Positions 18,797 to 27,763 of a stretch of 64,000 nucleotides of DNA are shown one piece after another (position 1 is the stretch's first letter; every line of letters begins with the position of its first letter). Where the stretch lies: assembly GCA_964422295.1 (NCBI GenBank), contig CAYRAM010000005.1, positions 62,001 to 126,000 on the forward strand, written 5' to 3'. The notes below the pieces were generated by a model. That model did not search any database. It was not told the DNA's origin and was given only the letters and a program-made list of their open reading frames with translations. A program made the translations under genes and the position numbers. The stretch comes from UBA12191 sp964422295. Its GTDB lineage: Bacteria > Planctomycetota > UBA8108 > UBA1146.

Positions 18797-19635
18797 CAAA
18801 CCTCTGGGGTCATTTCTGTGCTCTCGCTCTCGCGATCGAGAAAGCTCTCCCCGTCTGCCGGGAAATCTCCCGCAGAAACATCTTCCATAAATGACGAGAC
18901 GGCGGATCGGAAAACTTGCTCCCCTTGGGCGTACTTGCGGACGAAGCGTGGTTTGAAATCCCCCGACAGTCCAACGAGGTCGTGGAACACGAGAACTTGT
19001 GCATCGACATCGCGCCCTGCGCCGATTCCGACGACGGGGATCTCCAACTGTTGGCTGATCTGCTGCGCCAAGGAAGCGGGAACACACTCAAGAACCAGCG
19101 CAAATACTCCGGCGTCCTCAAGGCTGGCGGCATCTTTTGCAATTCTCTCTGCGGATTCGGATGTATTGCCCTGCACGCGATAACCCCCGAGCTGCGTCGC
19201 ATTCTGGGGAGTCAATCCCAGATGCCCCATCACCGGGATTCCCGCTTCGACGATGCGGCGAACCGTTTCCGCACGCGCTCCTCCGCCCTCGATCTTGACC
19301 GCATCGGCGCACCCTTCCTGAATCAGGAGGCCGGCGTTCCGTATCGCTTCGTCGTCGTTGATTTGGGCCGCCAAAAACGGCATATCTGCGACGACGAAGG
19401 TGTCGGGTGCGCCGCGCCGAACCGCCGCCGTATGGTGAATCATGTCTTCGATGGTAACCGGCACCGTACTGTTGTGGCCGAGCACCACATTACCCAGAGA
19501 GTCCCCGACCAGAATCACTGGCACGCCAGAACCCTCAAGGATCCGAGCAGTGGGGGCATCATATGCGGTCAGGCATACCCACCGTCGCCCTTCGGATTTC
19601 CAGGCTCTCAGTTGATCGAGACGTATCTGTGCCAT
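18796..19635 (-). CDS. panB: 3-methyl-2-oxobutanoate hydroxymethyltransferase
   Basis: Transfers a one-carbon unit from methylene-tetrahydrofolate to ketoisovalerate, first step of pantothenate synthesis. Conserved blocks: VCLTAYDAPTARILEG, VGDSLGNVVLG (metal Asp), MPFLAA, VKIEGG, PVMGHLGLTPQ and the Glu in VLECVPA. Start ATG 19635 lies behind AGGAG; the frame extends upstream to 19710 but without conserved residues. It begins 13 bases after gyrB, so the pantothenate pair is embedded between the two gyrase genes on one strand. Confidence 0.94.
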   Translation of the reverse strand: MAQIRLDQLRAWKSEGRRWVCLTAYDAPTARILEGSGVPVILVGDSLGNVVLGHNSTVPVTIEDMIHHTAAVRRGAPDTFVVADMPFLAAQINDDEAIRNAGLLIQEGCADAVKIEGGGARAETVRRIVEAGIPVMGHLGLTPQNATQLGGYRVQGNTSESAERIAKDAASLEDAGVFALVLECVPASLAQQISQQLEIPVVGIGAGRDVDAQVLVFHDLVGLSGDFKPRFVRKYAQGEQVFRSAVSSFMEDVSAGDFPADGESFLDRESESTEMTPEV

Positions 19636-19648
19636 ACCCCTGCTTCTC

Positions 19649-22078
19649 CTAAATATCCAACTCGCGCGCTTCGAGTGCATGCTTCTCGATGTACTCCCTG
19701 CGTGGGCCAACCTCGGTCCCCATCAGAGTGATGAAAAGATCATTCGTCTTCTCGGCATCATTGATGGTGACTTTGAAGAGGGTTCTGCGGGCAGGGTCCA
19801 TCGTCGTTTCCCACAACTGGTCCGGGTTCATCTCCCCCAGGCCCTTAAATCGTGTGAGGGCAACTTTGCTCTTCATCAGCAAGAACAATTCTTCGATCAA
19901 CTCCTCTGCGGTGGAAGCGCCCTCTTCCACAGAATCAACTCCGAAGCGATACGGCTTCAGATGCTCGAATCCTTCGTTGGAGAAGTCAAACTCGGGAATC
20001 CCGAAACGGTCGAGCTCCTGCTCAAGGAGCAGTGACTCCGCCGGAAAGCCAAGCGCTTCCAGATTCTTCACCGCCTCGGTCAGCTCGGTCGCCTTTGGCA
20101 ACTCCACGCCGTGATAATCTGCGCCCTTCTCTTCCGCCGCAGCGGCAAGCTCCTCGGATGATTCGTATGAAATTTGCTCATCGCCCCCGATCAATACCCG
20201 CTCGGGAATCAACCCACTGGAGCTCCATTGATGATCGAGCCAGTGGTGCAGCGAGAACCCGCGTTTCAGGAATCTTTCGTTGGCTTTGCAGACCATTTGA
20301 ATCTTCTCAATGGTTGAGCGCACCTCTTCCCCGTTGAGCTCTCTCTGTTGATCATCGTTGCCGATGCGAATGCTGCCGTGTTCGCTGGCAAGATCGATGA
20401 GGATCTCCTCAAGGCCTTCTTCTGTGACGATGTACTCATCCCTGGACTTCCACTTGACCCGGTACAGTGGTGGCTGAGCAACGTAGATGAATTCATTTTT
20501 GACCAGCTCGTGCAGATGCCTGTAGAAAAAGGTCATCAGCAGAGTGCGAATGTGGGATCCGTCGACATCGGCGTCAGTCATGATGATGATTCGGGAGTAG
20601 CGGGTCTTTTCGATGTTGAATTCATCGCCAAACCCCGCTCCCACGGCCGTGATGATCGCCTGGATCTCTTCGTGCTGGAGCGCTTTGTCGACGCGAGCTT
20701 TTTCGGTATTGAGGATCTTTCCCTTGATGGGGAGAATCGCCTGGGTCATCGAGTCGCGGCCGCCCTTGGCGGATCCTCCCGCCGAATCTCCCTCGACGAT
20801 GAATAACTCGGTTTCATCCTTGTTGCGGCTGCGGCAGTCGTGCAACTTTCCGGGCAAACTCCCGGTGCTCAGCAAGCCTTTGCGCCGTGTTAGGTCGCGC
20901 GCCTTGCGCGCCGCTTCCCGGGCCCGGGCTGCTTCAAGGGCCTTGTTGACGATCTTCTTGCCAACAGCAGGATTCATATCGATCCAATGCCCAAGTGCAT
21001 CATTGACGAGTGATTGGACAGCTCCCTCGATCTCCGTGTTGCCCAACTTTTCTTTGGTCTGCCCCTCAAACTGGGGATCGGGGAGTTTGACGCTGATCAC
21101 TGCGGCAAGGCCCTCCTGGTAATCCTTGCCGTCTGGGGGAGTGTCGTTTTTGAGCATATTCATGTCTCTGGAGAACTTGTTCAGTGTCCTTGTCAGGGCG
21201 CTGCGGAATCCGCTCAAGTGGGTGCCGCCGTGATGGGTATTGATGTTGTTGGCAAAAGAGAAGATCTGCTCCTGGGAGTACCCATCGTTGTGCTGCATCG
21301 CCACATCGACGACGACGTCATCGACTTCTGTCTGAAATCGGATGACTTCATCGTAGATAGAGGTTCGTTTTGCGTTCACTTCCCGGATAAAAGCCTCAAG
21401 CCCATCGGGGAAGTGGTACCCCTCTTCCCGCTTCTCATCGTCGCGACGTTCATCGGTAAAGTTGATGTAAATCCCGGCATTGAGATAAGAGAGTTCTTTG
21501 AGTCTTTTGGCGAGAACATCGCGTTCATAGATCACGGTATCGAACACCTCTGGGTCCGCAGTAAAGGTCACGCGAGTGCCGGTATCACTGGCTTCGCCGA
21601 TCTTCTCCAGATCAGAAGTGGGGACACCGCGGGAAAAACTCTGGCGCCAGAGAGCTCCACCTCTGCGAACCTCTGCCAATAGGTGTGTGGACAAGGCGTT
21701 GACCACTGAAACACCCACTCCATGCAACCCCCCTGATACCTTGTAGGTTTCGTTATCGAATTTTCCGCCAGCGTGGAGTTTGGTCATCACGACTTCGAGT
21801 GCAGACATCCCCTGGTCTTCATGGAAATCCACAGGTATCCCGCGGCCGTCATCCTCAACACTGAGAGATCCATCTTCGTGGATGATGACGTCGATTTTGG
21901 TAGCGTGTCCCGCCATCGCCTCGTCGATGCAATTATCCACCACTTCGTAAACCAGGTGGTGGAGTCCTGCGGGACCGGTACTTCCGATATACATGCCGGG
22001 ACGCTTGCGAACCGCCTCAACCCCTTCGAGGACTTTGATATTGGATCCGGAGTAATTTTCTTTTTTCTGTTCAGTCAA
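19649..22078 (-). CDS. gyrB: DNA gyrase subunit B
   Basis: ATPase subunit of gyrase, 809 residues. GHKL motifs: EVVDNCIDEAMAG, DDGRGIPVD, GLHGVGVSVVNALS. TOPRIM metal site: EGDSAGGSAKGGRD and DADVDGSHIRTLL. The C-terminus ends with the GyrA-interacting segment RFKGLGEMNPDQLWETTMDP. The start is TTG 22078; no in-frame ATG lies nearby and the conserved N-terminus begins within 15 residues. Its place after dnaA, dnaN and dciA is the usual origin neighbourhood. Confidence 0.97.
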   Translation of the reverse strand: MTEQKKENYSGSNIKVLEGVEAVRKRPGMYIGSTGPAGLHHLVYEVVDNCIDEAMAGHATKIDVIIHEDGSLSVEDDGRGIPVDFHEDQGMSALEVVMTKLHAGGKFDNETYKVSGGLHGVGVSVVNALSTHLLAEVRRGGALWRQSFSRGVPTSDLEKIGEASDTGTRVTFTADPEVFDTVIYERDVLAKRLKELSYLNAGIYINFTDERRDDEKREEGYHFPDGLEAFIREVNAKRTSIYDEVIRFQTEVDDVVVDVAMQHNDGYSQEQIFSFANNINTHHGGTHLSGFRSALTRTLNKFSRDMNMLKNDTPPDGKDYQEGLAAVISVKLPDPQFEGQTKEKLGNTEIEGAVQSLVNDALGHWIDMNPAVGKKIVNKALEAARAREAARKARDLTRRKGLLSTGSLPGKLHDCRSRNKDETELFIVEGDSAGGSAKGGRDSMTQAILPIKGKILNTEKARVDKALQHEEIQAIITAVGAGFGDEFNIEKTRYSRIIIMTDADVDGSHIRTLLMTFFYRHLHELVKNEFIYVAQPPLYRVKWKSRDEYIVTEEGLEEILIDLASEHGSIRIGNDDQQRELNGEEVRSTIEKIQMVCKANERFLKRGFSLHHWLDHQWSSSGLIPERVLIGGDEQISYESSEELAAAAEEKGADYHGVELPKATELTEAVKNLEALGFPAESLLLEQELDRFGIPEFDFSNEGFEHLKPYRFGVDSVEEGASTAEELIEELFLLMKSKVALTRFKGLGEMNPDQLWETTMDPARRTLFKVTINDAEKTNDLFITLMGTEVGPRREYIEKHALEARELDI

Positions 22079-22120
22079 AATCTCACATCCCTTTCATGGG
22101 GAAGTTGGCACTTGTTTGGA

Positions 22121-22513
22121 TTACTGATTTAATTCGCTTGGTCCATTTTGAAAATGGATCGAATGGATGCCGTCCAAGCCCTCCGCCCGGAGGTTGTCCA
22201 TAATTGACCTCTCGGCAAAAGTCTTCAGTTCGGTAGCAAGGGGATTAGAGTCGACATTCACGGTCAACTTTCCTTCTTTCCATCGAACTGGCAGGGTGTG
22301 TCTGGATATTCCCTGCCCAACCACATCCGCCCACACTTTGCGAATCTCTTGCAACCCATCAACCGCATCCCGGTTGTGGGTTGGAGCCACTTGCTTCATT
22401 AATTTTCCCAGTGCGCCAGACATGTGCTGGAGACTTTCCATCTCCTTTTTAAGGCGCACTTTTTCCAGCTCCAATTCGAGGTAGCTAACTTTTTGGTCCA
22501 ATGGCTCGCTCAA
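22121..22513 (-). CDS. dciA: DUF721/DciA family protein
   Basis: A 130-residue protein: an N-terminal coiled-coil-like helix (residues 5-40), then a DUF721 domain with WADVVGQGISRHTLPVRWKEGKLTVNVDSNPLATELKTF. DciA is the helicase operator or loader in bacteria lacking DnaC/DnaI. Its location between dnaN and gyrB, close to dnaA, is the standard place. The ATG overlaps the dnaN stop by four bases. RecF, which often sits here, is missing. Confidence 0.85.
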   Translation of the reverse strand: MSEPLDQKVSYLELELEKVRLKKEMESLQHMSGALGKLMKQVAPTHNRDAVDGLQEIRKVWADVVGQGISRHTLPVRWKEGKLTVNVDSNPLATELKTFAERSIMDNLRAEGLDGIHSIHFQNGPSELNQ

Positions 22514-23655
22514 ACTTCTTGCATCTCATTGATAACAAGCGGCATAACGATGTGACGATAAGCTTCTGGATGATCAGGAATGCTGAATAAACCGGCGGTT
22601 TTTCCATCCGTGAAACCACACTCCACCTGTTTGGAGTCGATTACTCGAAGCAGGTCGATCAAGTAGACGGGATTAAAATGAACCGCAAACTCACCCCCAT
22701 CGCCGGATACTCTTTCAACCGGGAATTGAATCCTGGACTCACCAACATTACTGGCGTGTCCAAAGAGGGTGGCTTCGGTATCACCAAAGGAAAAACGAAC
22801 TGAATTTCTTTCTTTTGTCGTCATTAAGGCGCACTGCTTGAGAGCGATGAGTAATTCCTCTGTATTGACCCGGTAAACATTTTCCAAGTCTTGGGGTATC
22901 GCCCTCTCATACTCAGGAAATTTACCTTCAACGAGCCGGCATGAAAGGCACACAGAGTCCGAGATGTAAGTCGCTTCGTTTGAATCAAAGCGCAAGGTCA
23001 TATTCTCTTCATCTTCAGAGGCGAGGATCCGCGACAACAGATCGATCGCTTTCAAAGGGATAATAAATTGACCTTCTGGCATCCCTGAGTCGTTCCCGGC
23101 TTCCGCCGGCATCGCGCTCATCGCCATCCTTTTTCCATCGGTACCCACGATGCGCAACTCTCCAGAGACCCCCTCCATCAACACGCTGTGCATGTTGAAG
23201 CGGGTCGCATCTCTGGCAGAGGCGACACTGACTCTTTGCAAGTTACGAATCAGGTCTTCGCGTTGAATTTGGAACGCGGGACCTTCGCTGGAAAATTTGA
23301 CGGAGGGATACTCATCAACGGGGCCCGCAGGAATCTTGAAATCAGCGCTTCCCGAGTGGATGCAAATCTGACCCGCTTCATCCTGCTCAACGGTGAGTTC
23401 GGAATCCTGGAGCTCCCTGAGGATCTTGACGAGTCGAGCGCACGGAACGAGACAAGAACCTTCTCCTTCGACCATCACCTCATCGACTTGTGTTTGCAGA
23501 GCAACTTCCAGGTCTGTACCAACGACTTGAAGGCCGCGCTGGTCCGCAACCAACATTGCTGATTGCAACACTGGTCTTGTCGGATTTGTTGGCACAACTC
23601 CGGAAACAAGGCTTACCGCCTCAAGGAAATCACGGGTATGGCATTGAAATTTCAT
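22510..23655 (-). CDS. dnaN: DNA polymerase III beta sliding clamp
   Basis: A 381-residue ring-forming processivity clamp. It starts MKFQCHTRDFLEAVSLVSGVVPTNPT, and family features include GVSGELRIVGTDGKRMA, KAIDLLSRIL and the C-terminus YRHIVMPLVI, which matches the peptide-binding-pocket end of the family. Length and order are normal. It lies across the proposed origin from dnaA, reading the same way, and overlaps dciA by four bases. Confidence 0.96.
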   Translation of the reverse strand: MKFQCHTRDFLEAVSLVSGVVPTNPTRPVLQSAMLVADQRGLQVVGTDLEVALQTQVDEVMVEGEGSCLVPCARLVKILRELQDSELTVEQDEAGQICIHSGSADFKIPAGPVDEYPSVKFSSEGPAFQIQREDLIRNLQRVSVASARDATRFNMHSVLMEGVSGELRIVGTDGKRMAMSAMPAEAGNDSGMPEGQFIIPLKAIDLLSRILASEDEENMTLRFDSNEATYISDSVCLSCRLVEGKFPEYERAIPQDLENVYRVNTEELLIALKQCALMTTKERNSVRFSFGDTEATLFGHASNVGESRIQFPVERVSGDGGEFAVHFNPVYLIDLLRVIDSKQVECGFTDGKTAGLFSIPDHPEAYRHIVMPLVINEMQEV

Positions 23656-23967
23656 ACTTGCCTCTTCTTTTACGGGATGATCGATACACCGTATTCATAC
23701 AAAGCGTTGTCTAAACTTGGAACAATTCCATTCTGAAGACAGGAAACCCCTCTGAGAGCCTTCGGGGAGGGACATATGTGAACCGGGTCGCAGGAATCAA
23801 GAGACTCCGATCAGACCTGATTTTGCGCCTCCTCGTGGACTTGCGCCATTCTAGGCGAGAGCCAACTCCCAGGCAATCAAATGGGCCCAGAAAACAGCGA
23901 CTCTAAACCATGAATTATAAACAACTTACAAAACGATTTTTTGATCCGAATCTGGGCTTTCAAGGGA

Positions 23968-23997
23968 GGTTGTTTTAATTAAATTAATTGAAAAATT
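23968..23997. other. AT-rich tract, candidate DNA-unwinding element
   Basis: A run of almost pure A and T around TTTAATTAAATTAATTG, about 30 bases before the first perfect DnaA box, inside the dnaA-dnaN gap. Surrounding DNA is much richer in G and C. This is where duplex opening would be expected. Confidence 0.5.
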
Positions 23998-24027
23998 CTT
24001 GCTCATAGTCCTCTATATCGCCCCCAG

Positions 24028-24036
24028 TGTGGATAA
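24028..24036 (-). promoter_or_regulatory. DnaA box, perfect consensus
   Basis: TGTGGATAA on the plus strand, which is TTATCCACA on the minus strand: an exact match to the high-affinity DnaA box, placed between dnaA and dnaN. Confidence 0.8.
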
Positions 24037-24102
24037 CCCGAAACAGCAAATCGTAACTCCCTCAAATCAAACAATTTGCACAAATTTTCCCCTGCTGCGC
24101 CT

Positions 24103-24111
24103 TGTGGAAAA
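24103..24111 (-). promoter_or_regulatory. DnaA box, relaxed consensus
   Basis: TGTGGAAAA, the reverse of TTTTCCACA, which fits TTWTNCACA. It lies 66 bases from the end of the perfect box. Confidence 0.65.
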
Positions 24112-24238
24112 AGCGATCAGGATGGGTGAATGAACAATCAAAAACACTGCGGATTTCCACAACCCCCCACAAAACAGAAACAGCCCCCAACAATTCTTCC
24201 CCTTGGTTGTGACAAAATATCCCTCCACACCAAACAGT

Positions 24239-24247
24239 TTTTCCACA
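24239..24247 (+). promoter_or_regulatory. DnaA box, relaxed consensus
   Basis: TTTTCCACA on the plus strand, fits TTWTNCACA. It faces the opposite way to the boxes at 24028 and 24103. A weaker site ATTTCCACA is at 24153-24161. Confidence 0.6.
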
Positions 24248-24358
24248 ACTTTCTTTCACCCCACCCCAACCCAAAACCACTCTCGATGCCGCCAGGCGAG
24301 GGGAGGCAACAATACAATTGAAGCGGTCTGTGTGGAGAAGATGAAAACAGAAAGACCA

Positions 24359-25705
24359 TCAATGAAGCAGAGTCGACTCAATACTTTCGACATCCCGACG
24401 CAGTGCGGAATTTGTGACGACCGAGTTTCGGATTTTGTCGATGGAGTGCATAACGGTGGTGTGATCCCTTCCACCAAAATGCTTGCCGATTTCTCCCAAC
24501 GAACAACCCGTCAACAAGCGACCGAGGTACATACAAATTTGGCGCGGCAGCACAATCGATCGAGTGCGACGCGATGATCGCAATTGTTCCGGCGTCACCG
24601 AGAAGTATTCACAAACATGCTCTTCAATGGCGCCGAGATTGATTCTGCGGGAATCCTGACCGAAGATTTCATTCAGCGCCACATTGACACTTTCCTGCGT
24701 TGCCGCAATCCCCTCGTGTCGCACCATGCTTTCCACCCGCAACACGGCACCCTCCAACTCGCGGACATTATCATTGATGCGTAATGCGATTTGCTCAACG
24801 ACGGCGGGCTCAAGGTACAACTCGCGCAGCATCAGCTTCCGTTGAATGATCGCCATCCGTGTTTTCAGATCGGGGGAATCAAGCTGTACGACGAGCCCCA
24901 GGCGGAACCGGGAGATCAGGCGCTCAGAGATCCCCTCAATCGCCTTGGGAGGCGCGTCTGAAGTCAAAACGAGTTGCTGTTCTCGATTATAAATCTCATT
25001 AAAGGTGTGAAAAAATTCTTCTTGGGTGCGTTCTTTTTCTGAAAGGAATTGAATGTCATCGATGAGGAGTACGTCAGCGCTGCGGTAGCGCTTGCGAAAG
25101 CGGTCGATATTCTGACTCGTCAACGCAGCGATAAACTCATTGGTGAAGGATGCACAGGAAGCGACGATGATGTTTTGGTAACCCTGTTCCAATAGCCGGT
25201 GAGCGATGGCGTGCAACAGGTGGGTTTTTCCCAATCCCACCGAGCCATGGATGAAGAAAGGGTTGTACGCGCTGCCTGGGTTTTCAGCGACGGAGAGGGA
25301 GGCGGCATGGGCTAACTTGTTGGATGGCCCGGTGATAAAGCTGTCAAAGTTGAAGTTGGGGCGCAGGTTGATGTCGAAGCCTTTGGCGATGGTCGGCGCG
25401 CCTGTTCCGGCGTTGGAACTTGCGGGGGCATCTGAGGGGGAAGGTCCTGCCAGCTGCTGACTCTCAAAAACCACCTCGATCTCCCCATCCACGAGACGAG
25501 AGATGATCTCGCGGATCGGCTGTTCCCAACGACTGCGCAACACTTCCAATTGTGGCATGGTGGGCGCGATCACCGCCGCGCGTTCGGCAGAAATTTCCAA
25601 GCGAACACCGTCGAGCCAAATCGATTTTTCTTCCTTGGGAAGTTCTTGCTCCAACAGTTCGAGGAATTCCACCTCGTACGGCTTGTTTGCAGCAGGCACC
25701 ACCAT
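24359..25705 (-). CDS. dnaA: chromosomal replication initiator DnaA
   Basis: AAA+ initiator, 448 residues. Domain I is short (about 1-85), followed by a low-complexity linker, then Walker A GSVGLGKTHLLHA, Walker B LLIDDIQFL, sensor 1 LVLTSDAPP and the DNA-binding signature GGRDHTTVMHSIDKI near the end. ATG 25705 has GAGGAAA six bases upstream. The DnaA boxes next to it lie downstream of the gene, towards dnaN. A possible promoter is seen at 25788-25818. Confidence 0.97.
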   Translation of the reverse strand: MVVPAANKPYEVEFLELLEQELPKEEKSIWLDGVRLEISAERAAVIAPTMPQLEVLRSRWEQPIREIISRLVDGEIEVVFESQQLAGPSPSDAPASSNAGTGAPTIAKGFDINLRPNFNFDSFITGPSNKLAHAASLSVAENPGSAYNPFFIHGSVGLGKTHLLHAIAHRLLEQGYQNIIVASCASFTNEFIAALTSQNIDRFRKRYRSADVLLIDDIQFLSEKERTQEEFFHTFNEIYNREQQLVLTSDAPPKAIEGISERLISRFRLGLVVQLDSPDLKTRMAIIQRKLMLRELYLEPAVVEQIALRINDNVRELEGAVLRVESMVRHEGIAATQESVNVALNEIFGQDSRRINLGAIEEHVCEYFSVTPEQLRSSRRTRSIVLPRQICMYLGRLLTGCSLGEIGKHFGGRDHTTVMHSIDKIRNSVVTNSALRRDVESIESTLLH

Positions 25706-26095
25706 CGAATTTCCTCACGGTCAGAAATACTTTGAACCATGGACACTTGAATCGGGACGATCAGGAGAGCGTTATGGAGGGTACCTAATCTTAGTCCGAT
25801 GATGCAAGTGCCTGTCAATGTCAGGTTTACTTGCTGACACCCGTGACGTTCGATAACATGTGGCCTCTGTCATGCACAAGAGCGCTCTGTAACGATGCTT
25901 TGTATCGGTGGAGCCCGGCGAGATGCTGTCAGGAACCTGTTCAGAGGTTGTACTGCCAATACAGGCAGGGCTCTGTATATGGTGAGAGTGCCTCGTCGCC
26001 GCCGATTTCCAGACGCGATATCGCGCACTTCAGTGCGAAATTGCAGTGCGATAATATCTGGAGTTGAGCGGGTTTGAATGCAGCAAACATTGTGC
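25706..26095. other. intergenic region upstream of dnaA and of tRNA-Ser
   Basis: About 390 bases with no gene visible. It must carry the divergent promoters for dnaA (minus strand) and tRNA-Ser (plus strand). Several short inverted repeats are present, such as GCGCACTTCAGTGCG near 26030, but none is decisive. Confidence 0.5.
25788..25818 (-). promoter_or_regulatory. possible sigma-70-type promoter for dnaA
   Basis: On the minus strand an exact TTGACA (plus-strand 25813-25818) followed after 19 bases by TAAGAT (25788-25793). The spacing is slightly long and the -10 box imperfect, so this is tentative. It would start transcription about 75 bases before the dnaA ATG. Confidence 0.3.
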
Positions 26096-26185
<90 letters not shown>

Positions 26186-26242
26186 GCCATTTCCCTCGCA
26201 AGTGCACAATTCCCCATCAAGACAGAAAATGAGCCATCGGGG

Positions 26243-27009
26243 TCAGCCATCAACTTCGAACGCCTCATGGTAAATCACCTTGCCGGCGGGGATGGGACCG
26301 CAGAAGGGGAGGGCAAAAAAGACTTCCGGCGGGGCGCCATCATAGATGAGCTCGTCGGTTCGGGTGAATCCGAAGCGCGGATAATATCGTGGGTCACCTA
26401 CCACGCAGCAGCCAACACCCCCAAGCCTTTTCAGGCGGGAGAGCCCCTCAGCGATGAGGGCGCTGCCGATTCCCTGTCGGTGAAACTTTGGCAGCACCGA
26501 AACCGGCCCCAGGCCATACCAATCATCGATCTGCCCCTCTGCTTCTCCACCCGACCCTTCTCCCTTTGCGCCCCTGGAGATGGGCGCAGAGATGGGCGCA
26601 GAGNNNNNNNNNNNNNNNNNNNNNNNNNNNNNNNNNNNNNNNNNNNNNNNNNNNNNNNNNNNNNNNNNNNNNNNNNNNNNNNNNNNNNNNNNNNNNNNNN
26701 NNNACCCGACCCTTCTCCCTTTGCGCCCCTGGAGATGGGCGCAGAGATGGGCGCAGAGATGGGCGCAGAGGTGGGCGCAGAGGTGGTCGCAGAGATGGTC
26801 ACCGGTGAGAAGGCGATATGCCCGACCACCTCACCCTTCAATTCTGCGACCAGGGAAAGGGTTAGGGCATCGGCGGCACGCAGCGCCAGAATGATCAGAT
26901 GCTCCGTGTCGTCACTGATCTCCAGTGTTTGGAACGCCGCAAAGGTGACGGCGGTGATTGCATCCACATCTGCGTCGGTTTCATCGCGCATCAGTATTGT
27001 TGAATCCAA
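26243..27009 (-). CDS. GNAT-family N-acetyltransferase with repeat insertion, interrupted by an assembly gap
   Basis: The two halves of one acetyltransferase flank a 100-N gap. The N-terminal part (from ATG 27009) has AFQTLEISDDTEHLIILALRAADALTLSLVAE and GHIAFSPVTIS. The C-terminal part has YGLGPVSVLPKFHRQGIGSALI, the acetyl-CoA-binding motif A, and DPRYYPRFGF. The parts are in different frames as deposited. Collapsing the 55-bp sequence duplicated on each side of the gap (155 bases removed) puts them in one frame and gives about 203 residues, right for a YhbS-like enzyme. Between them is a run of 12-bp repeats encoding Ser-Ala-Pro-Ile/Thr. Substrate unknown. Confidence 0.8.
26604..26703. other. 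assembly gap (100 N) with duplicated 55-bp flanks
   Basis: Bases 26549-26603 and 26704-26758 are identical. The gap is therefore probably an unmerged contig overlap, not missing sequence. It lies in the repeat insertion of the acetyltransferase gene. Confidence 0.9.
26733..26792. repeat. 12-bp tandem repeat inside the GNAT gene
   Basis: AGATGGGCGCAG three times, then AGGTGGGCGCAG and AGGTGGTCGCAG. Two more copies lie before the gap at 26578-26601. Read on the minus strand the unit encodes four residues, so changes in copy number keep the frame. Confidence 0.9.
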
Positions 27010-27041
27010 GCCAGCACCTTCACCTGGGGCGAGCGGTCCCC

Positions 27042-27518
27042 TCAGATTTTCATTCCGACGATGGTGCCCTCAAAGACGCGTTCGCCATTCACATAGCCTT
27101 GGGCGCTGAACTTAGCGAGGCGGCTACGTAGGGCGATCATCTCGCCAACCATCAATAATTCGTTCCCCGGTTCGACGATCCCCTTGAAGCGCACATTTTC
27201 GCAGGCGGCGAAGCCCACAATTTCTTCTTCGTTGCCGGATGATTCGCCGTAATAAAATGAGCACAGTTGTCCAGCGGTTTCGATCATCAACACCCCTGGA
27301 AAGAGCGGCCGGTGGGGGAAGTGGCCGGAGGCCCAGAACGCGTCTTCCTTGACTTCGTGGACACCGGCAATCGTAGAGGTTTCCGGATCGTAGTGGACGA
27401 TACGATGCAGCAGTTCCATGTCGTCGCGCTGAAAGTTTCTGCGGCGGATTTCATCGGGTCCAAAGACCACCTGATGGGTGTCGATGGTCGCTGGGTCAAT
27501 AATCGCATCAGTCGACAT
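27042..27518 (-). CDS. FabZ-like 3-hydroxyacyl-ACP dehydratase family protein
   Basis: A 158-residue hot-dog-fold protein. ASGHFPHRPLFPGVLMIETAGQL is the dehydratase active-site block with the catalytic His, and the Glu-containing helix follows. FabZ proper reads GHFPGHPIMPGVLMIE, so the match is close but not exact. Start ATG 27518 has AAGGAG upstream. It is alone here, away from other fatty acid genes, so it may be a FabZ paralogue acting in a special lipid pathway rather than the main enzyme. Confidence 0.75.
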   Translation of the reverse strand: MSTDAIIDPATIDTHQVVFGPDEIRRRNFQRDDMELLHRIVHYDPETSTIAGVHEVKEDAFWASGHFPHRPLFPGVLMIETAGQLCSFYYGESSGNEEEIVGFAACENVRFKGIVEPGNELLMVGEMIALRSRLAKFSAQGYVNGERVFEGTIVGMKI

Positions 27519-27675
27519 TTCCTGCTCCTTCTGAACTCGGAGAATAACCCAACTCTGCTGGGTGTGCGAGTTAACGGTGTTGCGCTTGGCAAGAATTGGA
27601 GGCGCTGGTATCGGGGCTCTGGGCCACGCGGGCTGCCCGGTGTATGATGGGTTGATACCCCGAGCAGCCTCCTAG

Positions 27676-27723
27676 TCCCGAGAGCGTTGCCTCCCGAGAG
27701 CGTTGCCTCCCGAGAGCGTTGCC
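27676..27723. repeat. 16-bp tandem repeat, three perfect copies
   Basis: TCCCGAGAGCGTTGCC three times in the leader of the STAS-ATPase gene, ending 40 bases before its start codon. The unit is not a multiple of three and the region is non-coding. Confidence 0.9.
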
Positions 27724-27763
27724 GGCCCCCAGCGAGATCTCCAGTGATGATGCAGGAGCAGCG

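Larger units (their letters stand above)
23656..24358. other. putative replication origin (oriC) between dnaA and dnaN
   Basis: About 700 bases without a gene, flanked by dnaA and dnaN. It holds at least three DnaA-box matches (24028, 24103, 24239) plus weaker ones (24153, 24331), and a strongly AT-rich tract at about 23908-23997 that could be the unwinding element. The gene order around it is the classical bacterial origin neighbourhood. I cannot run a GC-skew test; the assignment rests on boxes and context. Confidence 0.8.
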
